Assembly (NCBI RefSeq): GCF_013761175.1
Contig: NZ_JACDUR010000004.1
Coordinates: 930,001-994,000 of the forward strand
DNA: 64,000 nucleotides
Direction of reading: 5' to 3'
Source of the DNA: Nonomuraea soli
GTDB lineage: Bacteria > Actinomycetota > Actinomycetes > Streptosporangiales > Streptosporangiaceae
Shown here: positions 26,060 through 34,697 of the stretch, in pieces
How positions within the stretch are numbered: the stretch's first letter is position 1
Layout of the letters: the number at the start of each line of letters is the position of its first letter
The notes under the pieces: model-generated
Told to the model about the DNA's origin: nothing
Seen by the model: only the letters and a program-made list of their open reading frames with translations
The model's database searches: none
Position numbers and translations under genes: made by a program

Positions 26060-27036
26060 TGCGCTGCTCCCTGGAAAATCATGGATTCGACGTCGATCTT
26101 GTTCTTCAGATAGCCGAAGTCGTACATGAGGTCGGCCACCCGCTGGATCCGGCTCGCGTTGAGCGAGGTCGGGAAGGTCCCCATGGCCATCGTCATGACG
26201 GCCACCTTGGGGATCTGGGTGTACTCGGGGACCACGTCCGCGAGCGCGGAGCGGTCCGTCGCCGCCAGTCGCTGGGCCTTGGTGACGGCCCGCTGGAAGG
26301 CGGCGGCGGTCTTGGGGTGCTTGGCCGCCCAGTCCTCTGTGGTGCCCCAGCCGTCGATCGGCAGGGCGTCGGTCGGCCCGGAGTTGGTGTCGAGCAGAAG
26401 CCGCGCACCCTCCTGCTGGGCGGCGGTGAGGAAGGGCTCCACGAGCCAGGCGGCGTCCACCTGGCCGCCGAACAGAGCCGGGAGCTGCTTGTCGAAGTTG
26501 AAGACGACGAACTTCACGTCCGTCGGGGTCAGGCTGTTGATCTGCAAATGGGCGGAGACCGACAGCTCGCCGAGATTCTTCAGCGAGTTGACCGCGATCG
26601 TCTTGCCCTTGAGGTCTTCGGCGGTCTGGATCCGTGAGCCCTTGGCCACCACGACGCCGGCGATGCCGGGGGCGCCCTGCAAGGTGTCGGAGAGGATCTT
26701 GAGCTTCTGGCCCGCGTCCTGGATGTTCAGCATCGAGACGTAGCTGCCCTTGAAGATGTCCATGCTGCCGTTGGCGACCAGGGGCATCGCGGCCTGCGGG
26801 GCCTGGATGACCGTCGTCTTGACGGTCAGCCCCTCTTCCTTGAAGAAGTTCCGCTTCATGGCGATGAAGACCGGGGCGGAGGAGGGGGTGGGGGTGATCC
26901 CGATGTTCAGCGTGGTCTTCTCCAGCGGACCGCTGGCCGCGCCTGCGGACTCACTCGGCGCGCTGTTGCTGCAGGCAGCGAGGGTTAACGCCACCAATCC
27001 GATAACGGACGCACGTGCGAGAGGCCCGAAAATCAT
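26056..27036 (-). CDS. NrtA/SsuA-type substrate-binding lipoprotein
   Basis: A 326-residue binding protein and first gene of the minus-strand transporter operon. Signal MIFGPLARASVIGLVALTLAAC ends in lipobox LTLAACSN (quoted in part). It shares FFKEEGLTVKTTVIQAPQA, VDAAWLVEPFLTAAQQ and PIDGWGTTEDWAAKHPK with the next gene, so the pair arose by tandem duplication. A TTA leucine codon lies in the signal peptide (complement of 26986-26988). Confidence 0.9.
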   Translation of the reverse strand: MIFGPLARASVIGLVALTLAACSNSAPSESAGAASGPLEKTTLNIGITPTPSSAPVFIAMKRNFFKEEGLTVKTTVIQAPQAAMPLVANGSMDIFKGSYVSMLNIQDAGQKLKILSDTLQGAPGIAGVVVAKGSRIQTAEDLKGKTIAVNSLKNLGELSVSAHLQINSLTPTDVKFVVFNFDKQLPALFGGQVDAAWLVEPFLTAAQQEGARLLLDTNSGPTDALPIDGWGTTEDWAAKHPKTAAAFQRAVTKAQRLAATDRSALADVVPEYTQIPKVAVMTMAMGTFPTSLNASRIQRVADLMYDFGYLKNKIDVESMIFQGAAQ

Positions 27037-27414
27037 GACTCTCCTTGGGGGAGGGGAAGTTGTACGCGCGCGGGGCCCGAGGGGTAGGGGGGCAGAGCCG
27101 TGCGGACAGGACGGAGATCGTACAGGACCTTATCCGTCAATGGCCATGAATCATTTCGTTCTGGACACACCACTTGTTGGGAATTGGAGAGGTATGTCCG
27201 CTTTATAGCTTCTTGACACCCGATGTCGGATGAATTGAGGCGTATGAGGCTAATGTTCTGTTGGCCTGACAGGTCAGGATGTGCTCAAATTACTTCTTGC
27301 CTCAAGAGGAACGTCGTGGATCCCCATTTACCCGAGGCTGCTCGTGGGACGGGCACCGGTCCTGTCAGGCCAGTCAGAGCGAGACCTGGATCAGGCGACA
27401 GAAGGGCGAAAGGC
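27037..27414. promoter_or_regulatory. Divergent region between binding-protein operon and cvnA
   Basis: A 378-base region with no convincing gene on either strand. It contains TTGACA near 27212, a relatively A/T-rich stretch at 27130-27320 and a perfect inverted repeat CCTGAC-AG-GTCAGG at 27265-27278. It should hold promoters for the transporter operon and the third full conservon; the inverted repeat is a possible operator. If translation of cvnA began at ATG 27223 the right half would be coding, but that extension has no counterpart in the other copies. Confidence 0.4.
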
Positions 27415-30240
27415 GTGAAGAGCGGCAGGTTCGCACTGCGCAACTGGCGAGTTCGATGGCGTCTCATCGCCCTCATCGCGGTGCCGACGGCGGTAAGTGT
27501 CCTGGTGGGCGCCTTACAGATCGTCGACTCCATCTCGCGGGTCAACGAATACCAGCGCAGCTTGGAGAAGGCCGAGCTCAGTGCCGCCATCGCGGAACTG
27601 GCCGACGCGCTCGAGCTCGAACGCGACAGGGCGGTCGCCTTCGTGGCCGACGGCCGCACGGAGAAGCTGCGGGAGCTGTACAGCAACGCCTTCCCGGCGG
27701 TCGACGAGGCCATGGCGAAGGTGACGACGAGAGCCGCGGTCATCGACACCTCGCACGGTGAGACCGCCGACACCCTGGCCGCGACCGCCGTGGGCCGCCT
27801 CGCGGAAGTCAAGATCGTCCGCGACCAGGCGACCAAGAACAGCTTCCTCGCGCTCCCGACGCTGAACAAGTACTCCCAGATCATCGACGTCCTGGAAGCC
27901 TTCCACGAAGAGGTCGACCAGGGAGCCCTGGACGAGTCGCTCAGCAAGTCCATCCAGGCCATGGCGGCACTCAACCGCGCCAAGGACCACGCCTCCGCCA
28001 TGCGCGCCCTGCTGTCGGCCGCGGTCCTCAGCGGCAGCTTCAAGACCGAGGAGTTCAACGCCTTCACCGCCGCCTACGCCCAGCGGGAAAGCGAGGTCAA
28101 CTCCTTCAAGTCCCTGGCCTCCATCGACCACAGGCAGGCCTACGACGACACCGTCACCGGCGCCAAGGTCGACCGCGCCGAGCTGTACCGTCTCGTCGCC
28201 CAGGCCCAGCAGCTCAAGGGAGTCAGGACACTCGACCTGGACCCGAAGATCCGCCAGGACGCCGACCGCTGGTTCGACGTCATCAGCTTCACCGTCAGCA
28301 GCATGCGCACGGTGGAGAAGCAACTGTCGGACTCGATCATCCAGCAGATCCAGACCCTCCAGGACTCCGCGCAGCGCTCGGCGCTGCTGGCCGCCGGCGG
28401 CAGTGGCCTGCTCCTGCTGCTGGTGCTGCTCGTCACCACCCTCATGGCCCGCTCGCTGGTCCGCCCGCTGCGCAGGCTGCGCAGCGAAGCGCTCCAGATC
28501 GCCGGCACCGGCCTGCCGGAGACCGTCCGCGTCCTGCGCGAGACGGGCGAGCCCGCCACGGGCTCGGTCATGCCGATCGGCGTCGACTCGGAAGACGAGA
28601 TCGGTGAAGTGGCGCGGGCCTTCGACGAGGTCCACCGCGAGGCGGTACGGCTCGCCGGCGAGGAAGCCCGCCTGCGCGCCAACGTCAACGCGATGTTCGT
28701 CAACCTCTCCCGGCGCTCCCAGACCCTGGTCGAGCGCCAGATCACCCTCATCGACGGCCTGGAGCAGGGCGAGCAGGACGAGCAGCGGCTCGGCAACCTG
28801 TTCAAGCTCGACCACCTGGCCACCCGCATGCGCCGCAACAGCGAGAACCTCCTGGTCCTCGCCGGCCAGGAGCCGCCGCGCCGCTGGAGCCAGCCGGTGC
28901 AGCTGGTCGACGTGGCCCGCGCCTCGCTGTCCGAGGTCGAGAACTACGAGCGGGTCGTCCTGCAGGTTCCCGGCGGCGTCGCCGTCGCGGGCCAGGCGGT
29001 CAACGACATCATCCACCTGCTCGCCGAGCTGGTGGAGAACGCGCTGTCGTTCTCCCCGCGCGAGACCCGCGTCACCGTGTCGGGCAGCAGGATCGACGGC
29101 GGCGGCATGATGGTCGCGATCACCGACCAGGGCATCGGCATGACCCAGGAGGAGCTGGCCCACGCCAACGAGCGGCTGGAGCACAGCCCCGACGTCGACG
29201 TGTCGGTCTCCCGGCGCATGGGCCTGTTCGTGGTCGCCAGGCTGGCCCACCGCCACGGCGTGCGCGTACAGCTGCGCCCGCACGGCGCGGGCGGCCTGAC
29301 CGCGATGGTGCTGCTTCCCGAATCGCTGCTGGGCGCGCCGCTCGCCACCGGCGCACCCTCCACCGGCTTCGAGACCGACTCCTTCGCCGCCGTGCAGGCG
29401 CCGATCAACCGCTTCGCCGGCGGGCCCGCCGACCCGTTCCCCTCGCAGGACCCCTTCGCCGGGGGCGCGCAGGCGCCGGGCTGGGGCACGCCTGCCGTAC
29501 CCGAGCAGCTGGCCGGGTCGTGGCCGAGCGCTCCGCAGTGGCCCTCCGACCCCGGACCCTCGTGGCCGTCGGAGCCGCAGGTCGCCACCGGCGGATTCGA
29601 CACCCAGGACCCGTGGTTGTCGTCACGTGGCTGGAACGCCCCCGCGCAGGCGCCGGAGGAGCCCGCTCCCTCATCCTCGTGGTCGTTCGGTGAGCCCCCG
29701 CCCGCCCGGCGACAGCGCTACGACTTCCCCGACCCCGACGAGGCCGCGCCGCTCCCACGCCGTTCCTTCGGCTTCCCCGAGACGGAGTCGGCCGCGACAG
29801 GCCCCATCCCGGTGGTCAAGCCGGCCGCGGGCGACGAGTTCCTGCCGATCTTCGCCTCGGTCGAGTCCGCCTGGTTCGAGCAGGGCGGCGGCAACAGCGC
29901 CTCCTGGGGATCGACCAAGGCCGACGCCGGATGGACCGCCGCCGCCGCGGCACGCGAGCCGGTCGCCGACGCGCCGACCTCCGCGGGCCTGCCCAAACGT
30001 GTGCCGAAGGCGAACCTGGTGCCCGGCTCGGCCGGCGCGTCCGCCGCTCCGGCCGCGGCCCCCGTCGCGGCGCCCAAGACGCCCATGCCGATGCCGGCGC
30101 CGACCTACGCACCCGATCGGGTCAGGAGCCGGTTGTCCAGTTTCCAGCAGGGATTCCGCGCGGCCCGCGCGGATCTCAACGAGGGCCGGGCGTATCCCGC
30201 GGGCCCCGGCCACGTTGAAAGCAGGGAGGAGGGCCAATGA
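27415..30240 (+). CDS. cvnA: Conservon sensor kinase-like protein CvnA
   Basis: About 941 residues from GTG 27415 (VKSGRFALRNWRVRWRL). TM1 (about 17-36) and TM2 (GGSGLLLLLVLLVTTLMARS, about 325-344) enclose an extracellular NIT-like helical domain. HAMP follows, then LDHLATRMRR (about 465), HATPase_c (LLAELVENALSFSP, DQGIGM) and a Pro-rich tail with DEFLPIFASVESAWF, GSTKADAGW, PKANLVPG and RLSSFQQGFRAARADL. The stop overlaps cvnB. A longer frame opens at 27223, but the comparison with other copies favours 27415. A TTA codon lies at 27514. Confidence 0.9.
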   Translation: MKSGRFALRNWRVRWRLIALIAVPTAVSVLVGALQIVDSISRVNEYQRSLEKAELSAAIAELADALELERDRAVAFVADGRTEKLRELYSNAFPAVDEAMAKVTTRAAVIDTSHGETADTLAATAVGRLAEVKIVRDQATKNSFLALPTLNKYSQIIDVLEAFHEEVDQGALDESLSKSIQAMAALNRAKDHASAMRALLSAAVLSGSFKTEEFNAFTAAYAQRESEVNSFKSLASIDHRQAYDDTVTGAKVDRAELYRLVAQAQQLKGVRTLDLDPKIRQDADRWFDVISFTVSSMRTVEKQLSDSIIQQIQTLQDSAQRSALLAAGGSGLLLLLVLLVTTLMARSLVRPLRRLRSEALQIAGTGLPETVRVLRETGEPATGSVMPIGVDSEDEIGEVARAFDEVHREAVRLAGEEARLRANVNAMFVNLSRRSQTLVERQITLIDGLEQGEQDEQRLGNLFKLDHLATRMRRNSENLLVLAGQEPPRRWSQPVQLVDVARASLSEVENYERVVLQVPGGVAVAGQAVNDIIHLLAELVENALSFSPRETRVTVSGSRIDGGGMMVAITDQGIGMTQEELAHANERLEHSPDVDVSVSRRMGLFVVARLAHRHGVRVQLRPHGAGGLTAMVLLPESLLGAPLATGAPSTGFETDSFAAVQAPINRFAGGPADPFPSQDPFAGGAQAPGWGTPAVPEQLAGSWPSAPQWPSDPGPSWPSEPQVATGGFDTQDPWLSSRGWNAPAQAPEEPAPSSSWSFGEPPPARRQRYDFPDPDEAAPLPRRSFGFPETESAATGPIPVVKPAAGDEFLPIFASVESAWFEQGGGNSASWGSTKADAGWTAAAAAREPVADAPTSAGLPKRVPKANLVPGSAGASAAPAAAPVAAPKTPMPMPAPTYAPDRVRSRLSSFQQGFRAARADLNEGRAYPAGPGHVESREEGQ

Positions 30241-30659
30241 ACGATCTGAGTCACGCGGCTCGCGGAGTCGACTGGTTGATCACCGACTTCGTCTCCGGCG
30301 TGCCAGGTGTCGCGCACGCCGTGGTCGTCTCCTCTGACGGCCTGCCACTGGCCTCGTCGGCGGGCTTCCCGCCCGACCGCGCCGACCAGCTCGCCGCGAT
30401 CGCCTCCGGTCTGATCAGCCTCACCCAGGGCGCCGCAAGGGTCTTCGAGGGAGGCGCGGTCAACCAGACGATCGTGGAGATGCAGCGCGGGCTGATGCTG
30501 ATCATGGCGATCAGCGACGGCTCCTGCATGGCGGTGCTGGCCGCACCGGACTGCGACATGGGACTGGTGGCCTACCAGATGACGTTGATGGTCGAGCGGG
30601 CGGGCCAGGTGCTGACGCCTGCCGTACGCGCCGAGCTTCGCGCCAGCCAGACCAGGTGA
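30237..30659 (+). CDS. cvnB: Conservon protein CvnB, roadblock/LC7 domain
   Basis: A 140-residue roadblock/LC7 protein: MNDLSHAARGVDWLITDFV start, GVAHAVVVSSDGLPLASSAG, DRADQLAAIASGLISLTQGA, and LAAPDCDMGLVAYQM. ATG 30237 overlaps the cvnA stop and is preceded by GGAGGAGGG-like sequence at about 30225-30232. It is predicted to couple CvnA to CvnD. Confidence 0.94.
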   Translation: MNDLSHAARGVDWLITDFVSGVPGVAHAVVVSSDGLPLASSAGFPPDRADQLAAIASGLISLTQGAARVFEGGAVNQTIVEMQRGLMLIMAISDGSCMAVLAAPDCDMGLVAYQMTLMVERAGQVLTPAVRAELRASQTR

Positions 30660-30663
30660 GCCG

Positions 30664-31065
30664 ATGACGGATCCCCGGTGGAACAGCGGTGGGTGGGACC
30701 CGCTGCCTCAACCCCCTCCCCAATCCGATCCCGCCTCGCCGGTGCGCCCCTACGCGGTGACCGGCGGACGTACGGCCCCGCGGATGAAGCTGGCGATGGA
30801 GGCTCTGGTCTCCTCGGCGACGGCCGAGCGCAGGGAACTCACGCACATGACTCCGGAGTACCAGGCGATCAGCCAGTTATGCAGGCAGGTCCGCTCGGTC
30901 GCCGAAGTCTCCGCGCTGCTGCGGATCCCGCTGGGCGTGGTCAGAGTGCTGATCGCCGACATGGCGGCAGAAGGTCTGGTCCGAGTGCACCAGCCTGAAT
31001 TGAACTCGGGCAGGCCCAACCGGGTGCTGCTGGAAAGGGTACTCAGTGGACTTCGCAGGCTTTGA
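30664..31065 (+). CDS. cvnC: Conservon protein CvnC, DUF742
   Basis: A 133-residue DUF742 protein: ASPVRPYAVTGGRTAPRMK, ISQLCRQVRSVAEVSALLR, VVRVLIADMAAEGLVRV and the end LERVLSGLRRL. It contains a TTA codon at 30877-30879. The last 20 bases overlap cvnD in another frame. Confidence 0.93.
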   Translation: MTDPRWNSGGWDPLPQPPPQSDPASPVRPYAVTGGRTAPRMKLAMEALVSSATAERRELTHMTPEYQAISQLCRQVRSVAEVSALLRIPLGVVRVLIADMAAEGLVRVHQPELNSGRPNRVLLERVLSGLRRL

Positions 31066-31624
31066 GACGACCTCCGCGAAGATCGTGGTGGCCGGTGGTT
31101 TCGGAGTCGGCAAGACGACCTTCGTCGGCGCGGTCTCCGAGATCATGCCGCTGACCACGGAGGCGGTCATGACCGACGCGTCCGTAGGCGTCGACGACCT
31201 GGCGATGACGCCACTGAAGTCGACCACGACGGTGGCCATGGACTTCGGCCGTGTCTCGCTCGACCGCGACCTGCTGCTCTACCTGTTCGGCACCCCGGGC
31301 CAGCAGCGATTCTGGTTCATGTGGGACGACCTGGTGCGCGGCGCCATCGGCGCCATCGTGCTGGTCGACAGCCGCCGCCTGGCCGACAGCTTCTCGGCCA
31401 TCGACTACTTCGAGGAAGCGCAGCTGCCCTTCGTGATCGGCCTCAACGGCTGGGACGGCAAGTTCGCGCACGGCGACACCGAGGTGCGCGAGGCTCTGAC
31501 CTTGTCTCCCTCCGTCCCGCTCGTACGGCTCGACGCGCGTGAACGGGGCTCGGTGAAGTCCTCGTTGATCACGCTTGTGGAGCACGCGCTCAACGTCGAC
31601 GCCGCGGTCTCCGGTTGGGGATAG
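31046..31624 (+). CDS. cvnD: Conservon GTPase CvnD
   Basis: A 192-residue small GTPase: P-loop GGFGVGKTTFVG, G3 LFGTPGQQRFWFMWDD, G4 NGWD. GTG 31046 follows GAAAGGG by 6 bases inside cvnC. It is the last gene of the third full conservon, 42 bases before ffh. The gap contains a short inverted repeat TAGGCT...AGCCTA at about 31622-31641. Confidence 0.94.
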   Translation: MDFAGFETTSAKIVVAGGFGVGKTTFVGAVSEIMPLTTEAVMTDASVGVDDLAMTPLKSTTTVAMDFGRVSLDRDLLLYLFGTPGQQRFWFMWDDLVRGAIGAIVLVDSRRLADSFSAIDYFEEAQLPFVIGLNGWDGKFAHGDTEVREALTLSPSVPLVRLDARERGSVKSSLITLVEHALNVDAAVSGWG

Positions 31625-31666
31625 GCTGGAAGCCAAGCCTAAATATCCCGAGGACTGGTCCACCAC

Positions 31667-33211
31667 GTGTTCGAGACGCTATCCGACCGCCTGACATCGG
31701 TCTTCTCCTCCCTCCGGTCGAAGGGACGCCTTTCCGAGGCCGACATCGACGCGACGTGCCGCGAGATCCGCATCGCACTGCTCGAGGCCGATGTCGCGCT
31801 TCCCGTGGTCAGGGCGTTCGTCGCCCAGGTCAAGGAGCGCGCCCGCGGCGCGGAGGTCTCCCAGGCACTCAACCCCGCCCAGCAGGTCGTCAAGATCGTC
31901 AACGACGAGCTCATCGCCATCCTGGGCGGCGAGACGCGCCGGCTGCGCTACGCCAAGACCCCGCCCACGGTCATCATGCTCGCGGGTCTGCAGGGCGCCG
32001 GTAAGACCACCCTGGCCGGCAAGCTGGCCAAGTGGCTGGTCGCCCAGAACCACGTGCCCCTGCTCGTCGCCGCCGACCTCCAGCGCCCCAACGCCGTGCA
32101 GCAGCTGCAGGTCATGGGCCAGCGCGCCGGAGTGGCCGTCTACGCGCCCTTCGAGGGCAACGGCGTCGGCGACCCGGTGCGGGCCGCACGCGACTCGATC
32201 GAGTACGCCAAGCGCCAGCAGCACGACATCGTCATCATCGACACCGCCGGCCGCCTGGGCATCGACTCCGAGCTGATGAAGCAGGCCGCCGACATCCGCG
32301 ACGCGGTCTCGCCCGACGAGGTCCTGTTCGTCGTCGACGCCATGATCGGCCAGGACGCCGTGACCACGGCGCAGGCCTTCATGGAGGGCGTCGGCTTCGA
32401 CGGCGTGGTGCTCACCAAGCTCGACGGCGACGCCCGAGGCGGCGCCGCGCTCTCGGTGCGCCACATCACCGGCAAGCCGATCATGTTCGCGTCGACCGGT
32501 GAGAAGCTCGAGGACTTCGACGCCTTCCACCCCGACCGCATGGCCTCCCGCATCCTCGACATGGGTGACATCCTCACCCTGATCGAGCAGGCCCAGAAGA
32601 CCTTCGACGAGGAGCAGGCCGCCAAGATGGCGGGCAAGCTCACCTCCGGCGAGGACTTCACGCTCGAAGACTTCCTCGAGCAGATGATGATGGTCCGCAA
32701 GATGGGGCCGATCAAGAACCTGCTCGGCATGATGCCCGGCATGGGGCAGATGCGCGACCAGCTCAACTCCATCGACGAGCGCGACCTCGACCGCATCCAG
32801 GCGATCATCCGGTCGATGACGCCCGGCGAGCGCGCCGACCCCAAGATGATCAACGGCTCCCGCCGGGCGCGCATCGCCCGCGGCTCCGGCGTCGAGGTCT
32901 CCGCGGTCAACAACCTCGTCACGCGCTTCTTCGAGGCGCAGAAGATGATGAAGAAGATGGCCAGCGGCATCGGCATCCCCGGCATGCCGGGACGTGGCGG
33001 CAAGCAGGGCAAGCAGGCCAAGAAGGCCAAGGGCCGCCGCGTCAGCGGCGACCCGCGCAAGGCCGCGCTGGGCAAGGCCAAGCCCGAGGCCGCCGACGAC
33101 GAGCCGAAGCCCACCAAGGGCGGTGCACTGGGCAACCTGCGCCTGCCGCCGGGGATGCAGCTGCCGCCGGGGTTCGATCCCTCCAAGTTGAACCTGCCGG
33201 ACCAGAAGTGA
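31667..33211 (+). CDS. ffh: Signal recognition particle protein Ffh
   Basis: A 514-residue SRP54 GTPase. The N domain (LSDRLTSVFSSLRSKGRL, LLEADVALPVV) is followed by the G domain with LQGAGKTTLAGKLA (about 107-120), DTAGRLGID and LTKLDGDARGG. The Met-rich M domain (about 330-440) has FLEQMMMVRKMGPIKNLLGMMPGM (quoted in part) and SRRARIARGSG, which binds 4.5S RNA and signal peptides. The C-terminus is a Lys-rich then Pro-rich tail, longer than in most bacteria. It targets nascent membrane proteins with FtsY. GTG start. Confidence 0.97.
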   Translation: MFETLSDRLTSVFSSLRSKGRLSEADIDATCREIRIALLEADVALPVVRAFVAQVKERARGAEVSQALNPAQQVVKIVNDELIAILGGETRRLRYAKTPPTVIMLAGLQGAGKTTLAGKLAKWLVAQNHVPLLVAADLQRPNAVQQLQVMGQRAGVAVYAPFEGNGVGDPVRAARDSIEYAKRQQHDIVIIDTAGRLGIDSELMKQAADIRDAVSPDEVLFVVDAMIGQDAVTTAQAFMEGVGFDGVVLTKLDGDARGGAALSVRHITGKPIMFASTGEKLEDFDAFHPDRMASRILDMGDILTLIEQAQKTFDEEQAAKMAGKLTSGEDFTLEDFLEQMMMVRKMGPIKNLLGMMPGMGQMRDQLNSIDERDLDRIQAIIRSMTPGERADPKMINGSRRARIARGSGVEVSAVNNLVTRFFEAQKMMKKMASGIGIPGMPGRGGKQGKQAKKAKGRRVSGDPRKAALGKAKPEAADDEPKPTKGGALGNLRLPPGMQLPPGFDPSKLNLPDQK

Positions 33212-33366
33212 CACCGCGGCGAGCCGGGTGGTGGGGCCGGCTCCGGGCGTTCGCCGGGAGCCTGGTCGACGGCTCGCGGCGGTCTCGGCTGGTGATCGCG
33301 GTGCTGGTGCTGGCGATCGCGGTGCTGTATGCGATGCAGGCATGGGGGATCATTCCTCGCGCATAG
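33208..33366 (+). CDS. Small single-span membrane protein downstream of ffh
   Basis: A 52-codon frame starting GTG inside the ffh stop (GTGA overlap) and ending TAG at 33364. The product begins MTPRRAGWWGRLRAFAG, has a basic segment (GSRRSRL), one hydrophobic helix (VIAVLVLAIAVLYAMQAWGI, about 30-49) and ends IPRA. The 4-base overlap, positive-inside topology and the terminator just after it support a genuine gene translated with ffh. Family unknown. The location hints at a link to membrane targeting, but that is speculation. Confidence 0.6.
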   Translation: MTPRRAGWWGRLRAFAGSLVDGSRRSRLVIAVLVLAIAVLYAMQAWGIIPRA

Positions 33367-33379
33367 GGATGATCCCTGA

Positions 33380-33414
33380 GGCCGTGCCCCGAGAGATCGG
33401 GGCACGGCCTTTTT
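33380..33414. terminator. Intrinsic terminator after ffh and small ORF
   Basis: GGCCGTGCCCC pairs with GGGGCACGGCC (11 bp) around GAGAGATC, followed by TTTTT. It separates the ffh unit from the convergent MFS gene. Confidence 0.85.
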
Positions 33415-33436
33415 GGTTGCGTGCCCTGCTCGGGGG

Positions 33437-34666
33437 TCAGGTGGCCGGCGTGGCCGGCCGGGGCTGAGGTGTGTCGCTCGGGGCGTCCGGTGTGCCTTCT
33501 GGCCGGGGGTGGTGTCTTCTCATCGACGGAAGGGCGGCGAGTGCTGCCGGCAGAACCACGGTCAGTACCGCCACGCCGAGGAAGGCCTGCTGCACGCCGA
33601 AAGCGTCGGCGAGCATCCCGAAATACGCAGGCCCACCCAGAAACCCGAGGTAGGCGGCTGTGGAGATGACGGATGCCGCCCGCCCGCGCGACCCGTCGGG
33701 GACCCGGCGCAGGCCGTACGACAGCAGGGTCGGGAAGAGGACCGAGGTGCCCGCCGCGGCGAGGACGACTCCGGCCAGCGCGAGCGGCAACGTGGAGGCC
33801 GATGCCGTCACCACACCTCCAGCCGTGGCGATCACGCTGCCGCCGACCAGCGTGGCGATCGGACGGCTCAGGGTGAGGGGCGCGGCCGAGAAGCGCAGCA
33901 CGGCGGCCGTCGTGGCGAAGAGCGCGGGCGCGGCCGAGGCCAGCAGGGGAGAGGCGGCGAACGAGTCGGTCAGCAGGACGGCGCCCCAGGACTGATAGGC
34001 GTTCTCCGATGCGAAAGCCAGGGCGCCGATCGCGCCGATGACGAGCGGGACGGCCCACCAGGGCGCCCCTTGACCCGCGCCTGCGCGCGACGGCGCCGCA
34101 CGATCGCGGTCCGGTGCCGGGATCGAGCGCGTCGAGGCGACGACGGCCACGCCCAGCGCGACGGCGATCACGGCGGCCGCGCCGAAGTTCACCCACAGGC
34201 TGCCCGCCAGACCGGCGAGGGCACCCGCTCCCAGGCTGGAGAGCGCGACGGCCGCGGAGAAGGCGGCGTGCGAGCGCGACACCACGGGCCGCCCCGTGTG
34301 TCTCTCCACGGTCGCCGCCAGCGTGTTGATCGCCACGTCGGCCGCCCCCGAGGCCGCTCCCACCAGGAGGATCCCCGCGCACAACGCCACGAGGTCCCCC
34401 GAGGCGAAGGCGAGCACGACACCCGCGACGCCCAGCAGCGCGAGAAGCACTCCCGCCACGCGCAACCCGAGCCTGTCGACGAGGTGGCCGGTCACGAGCA
34501 TGGCGGGCAGGGCTCCCGCGGCCACGAAGAGCAGGGCGTTGCCGAACTGCGTGTCGCTCACTCCGGCTTGGGTGCGCAGGAGGGGAAGGGTCGCGCCCCA
34601 CACACCCCAGAAAGCGCCGAATCCGGCGAATCCGAGGAGGGGAGCCAGGCGGGGCATGCTACGCAT
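33437..34666 (-). CDS. MFS transporter
   Basis: About 409 residues with 12 predicted membrane helices, major facilitator superfamily. After TM2 comes VTGHLVDRLGLRVAG, the loop 2-3 motif; FASENAYQSWGAVLL and LRFSAAPLTLSRP are in the second half. It resembles YbjJ/FucP-like exporters or sugar transporters; the substrate is unknown. ATG 34666 and ATG 34657 are both possible and neither has a Shine-Dalgarno. The promoter region contains a LacI-type operator, and the divergent gene encodes a LacI regulator, so the two are probably co-regulated. Confidence 0.85.
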   Translation of the reverse strand: MRSMPRLAPLLGFAGFGAFWGVWGATLPLLRTQAGVSDTQFGNALLFVAAGALPAMLVTGHLVDRLGLRVAGVLLALLGVAGVVLAFASGDLVALCAGILLVGAASGAADVAINTLAATVERHTGRPVVSRSHAAFSAAVALSSLGAGALAGLAGSLWVNFGAAAVIAVALGVAVVASTRSIPAPDRDRAAPSRAGAGQGAPWWAVPLVIGAIGALAFASENAYQSWGAVLLTDSFAASPLLASAAPALFATTAAVLRFSAAPLTLSRPIATLVGGSVIATAGGVVTASASTLPLALAGVVLAAAGTSVLFPTLLSYGLRRVPDGSRGRAASVISTAAYLGFLGGPAYFGMLADAFGVQQAFLGVAVLTVVLPAALAALPSMRRHHPRPEGTPDAPSDTPQPRPATPAT

Positions 34667-34667
34667 G

Positions 34668-34683
34668 TGTGTAACGCTACACA
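34668..34683. promoter_or_regulatory. Probable LacI-family operator
   Basis: TGTGTAACGCTACACA is a near-perfect 16-bp palindrome (TGTGTAAC against TGTGTAGC) with the central CG typical of LacI-family sites. It lies between the start codons of the divergent MFS and LacI genes and begins one base from the MFS ATG. Confidence 0.65.
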
Positions 34684-34697
34684 ACTACCATGGGTCT

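Noticed and set aside
31622..31641. TAGGCT...AGCCTA inverted repeat before ffh
   Set aside because: Arms are only 6 bases with an 8-base gap, and it partly overlaps the cvnD stop. It is not strong enough to call an operator or terminator.
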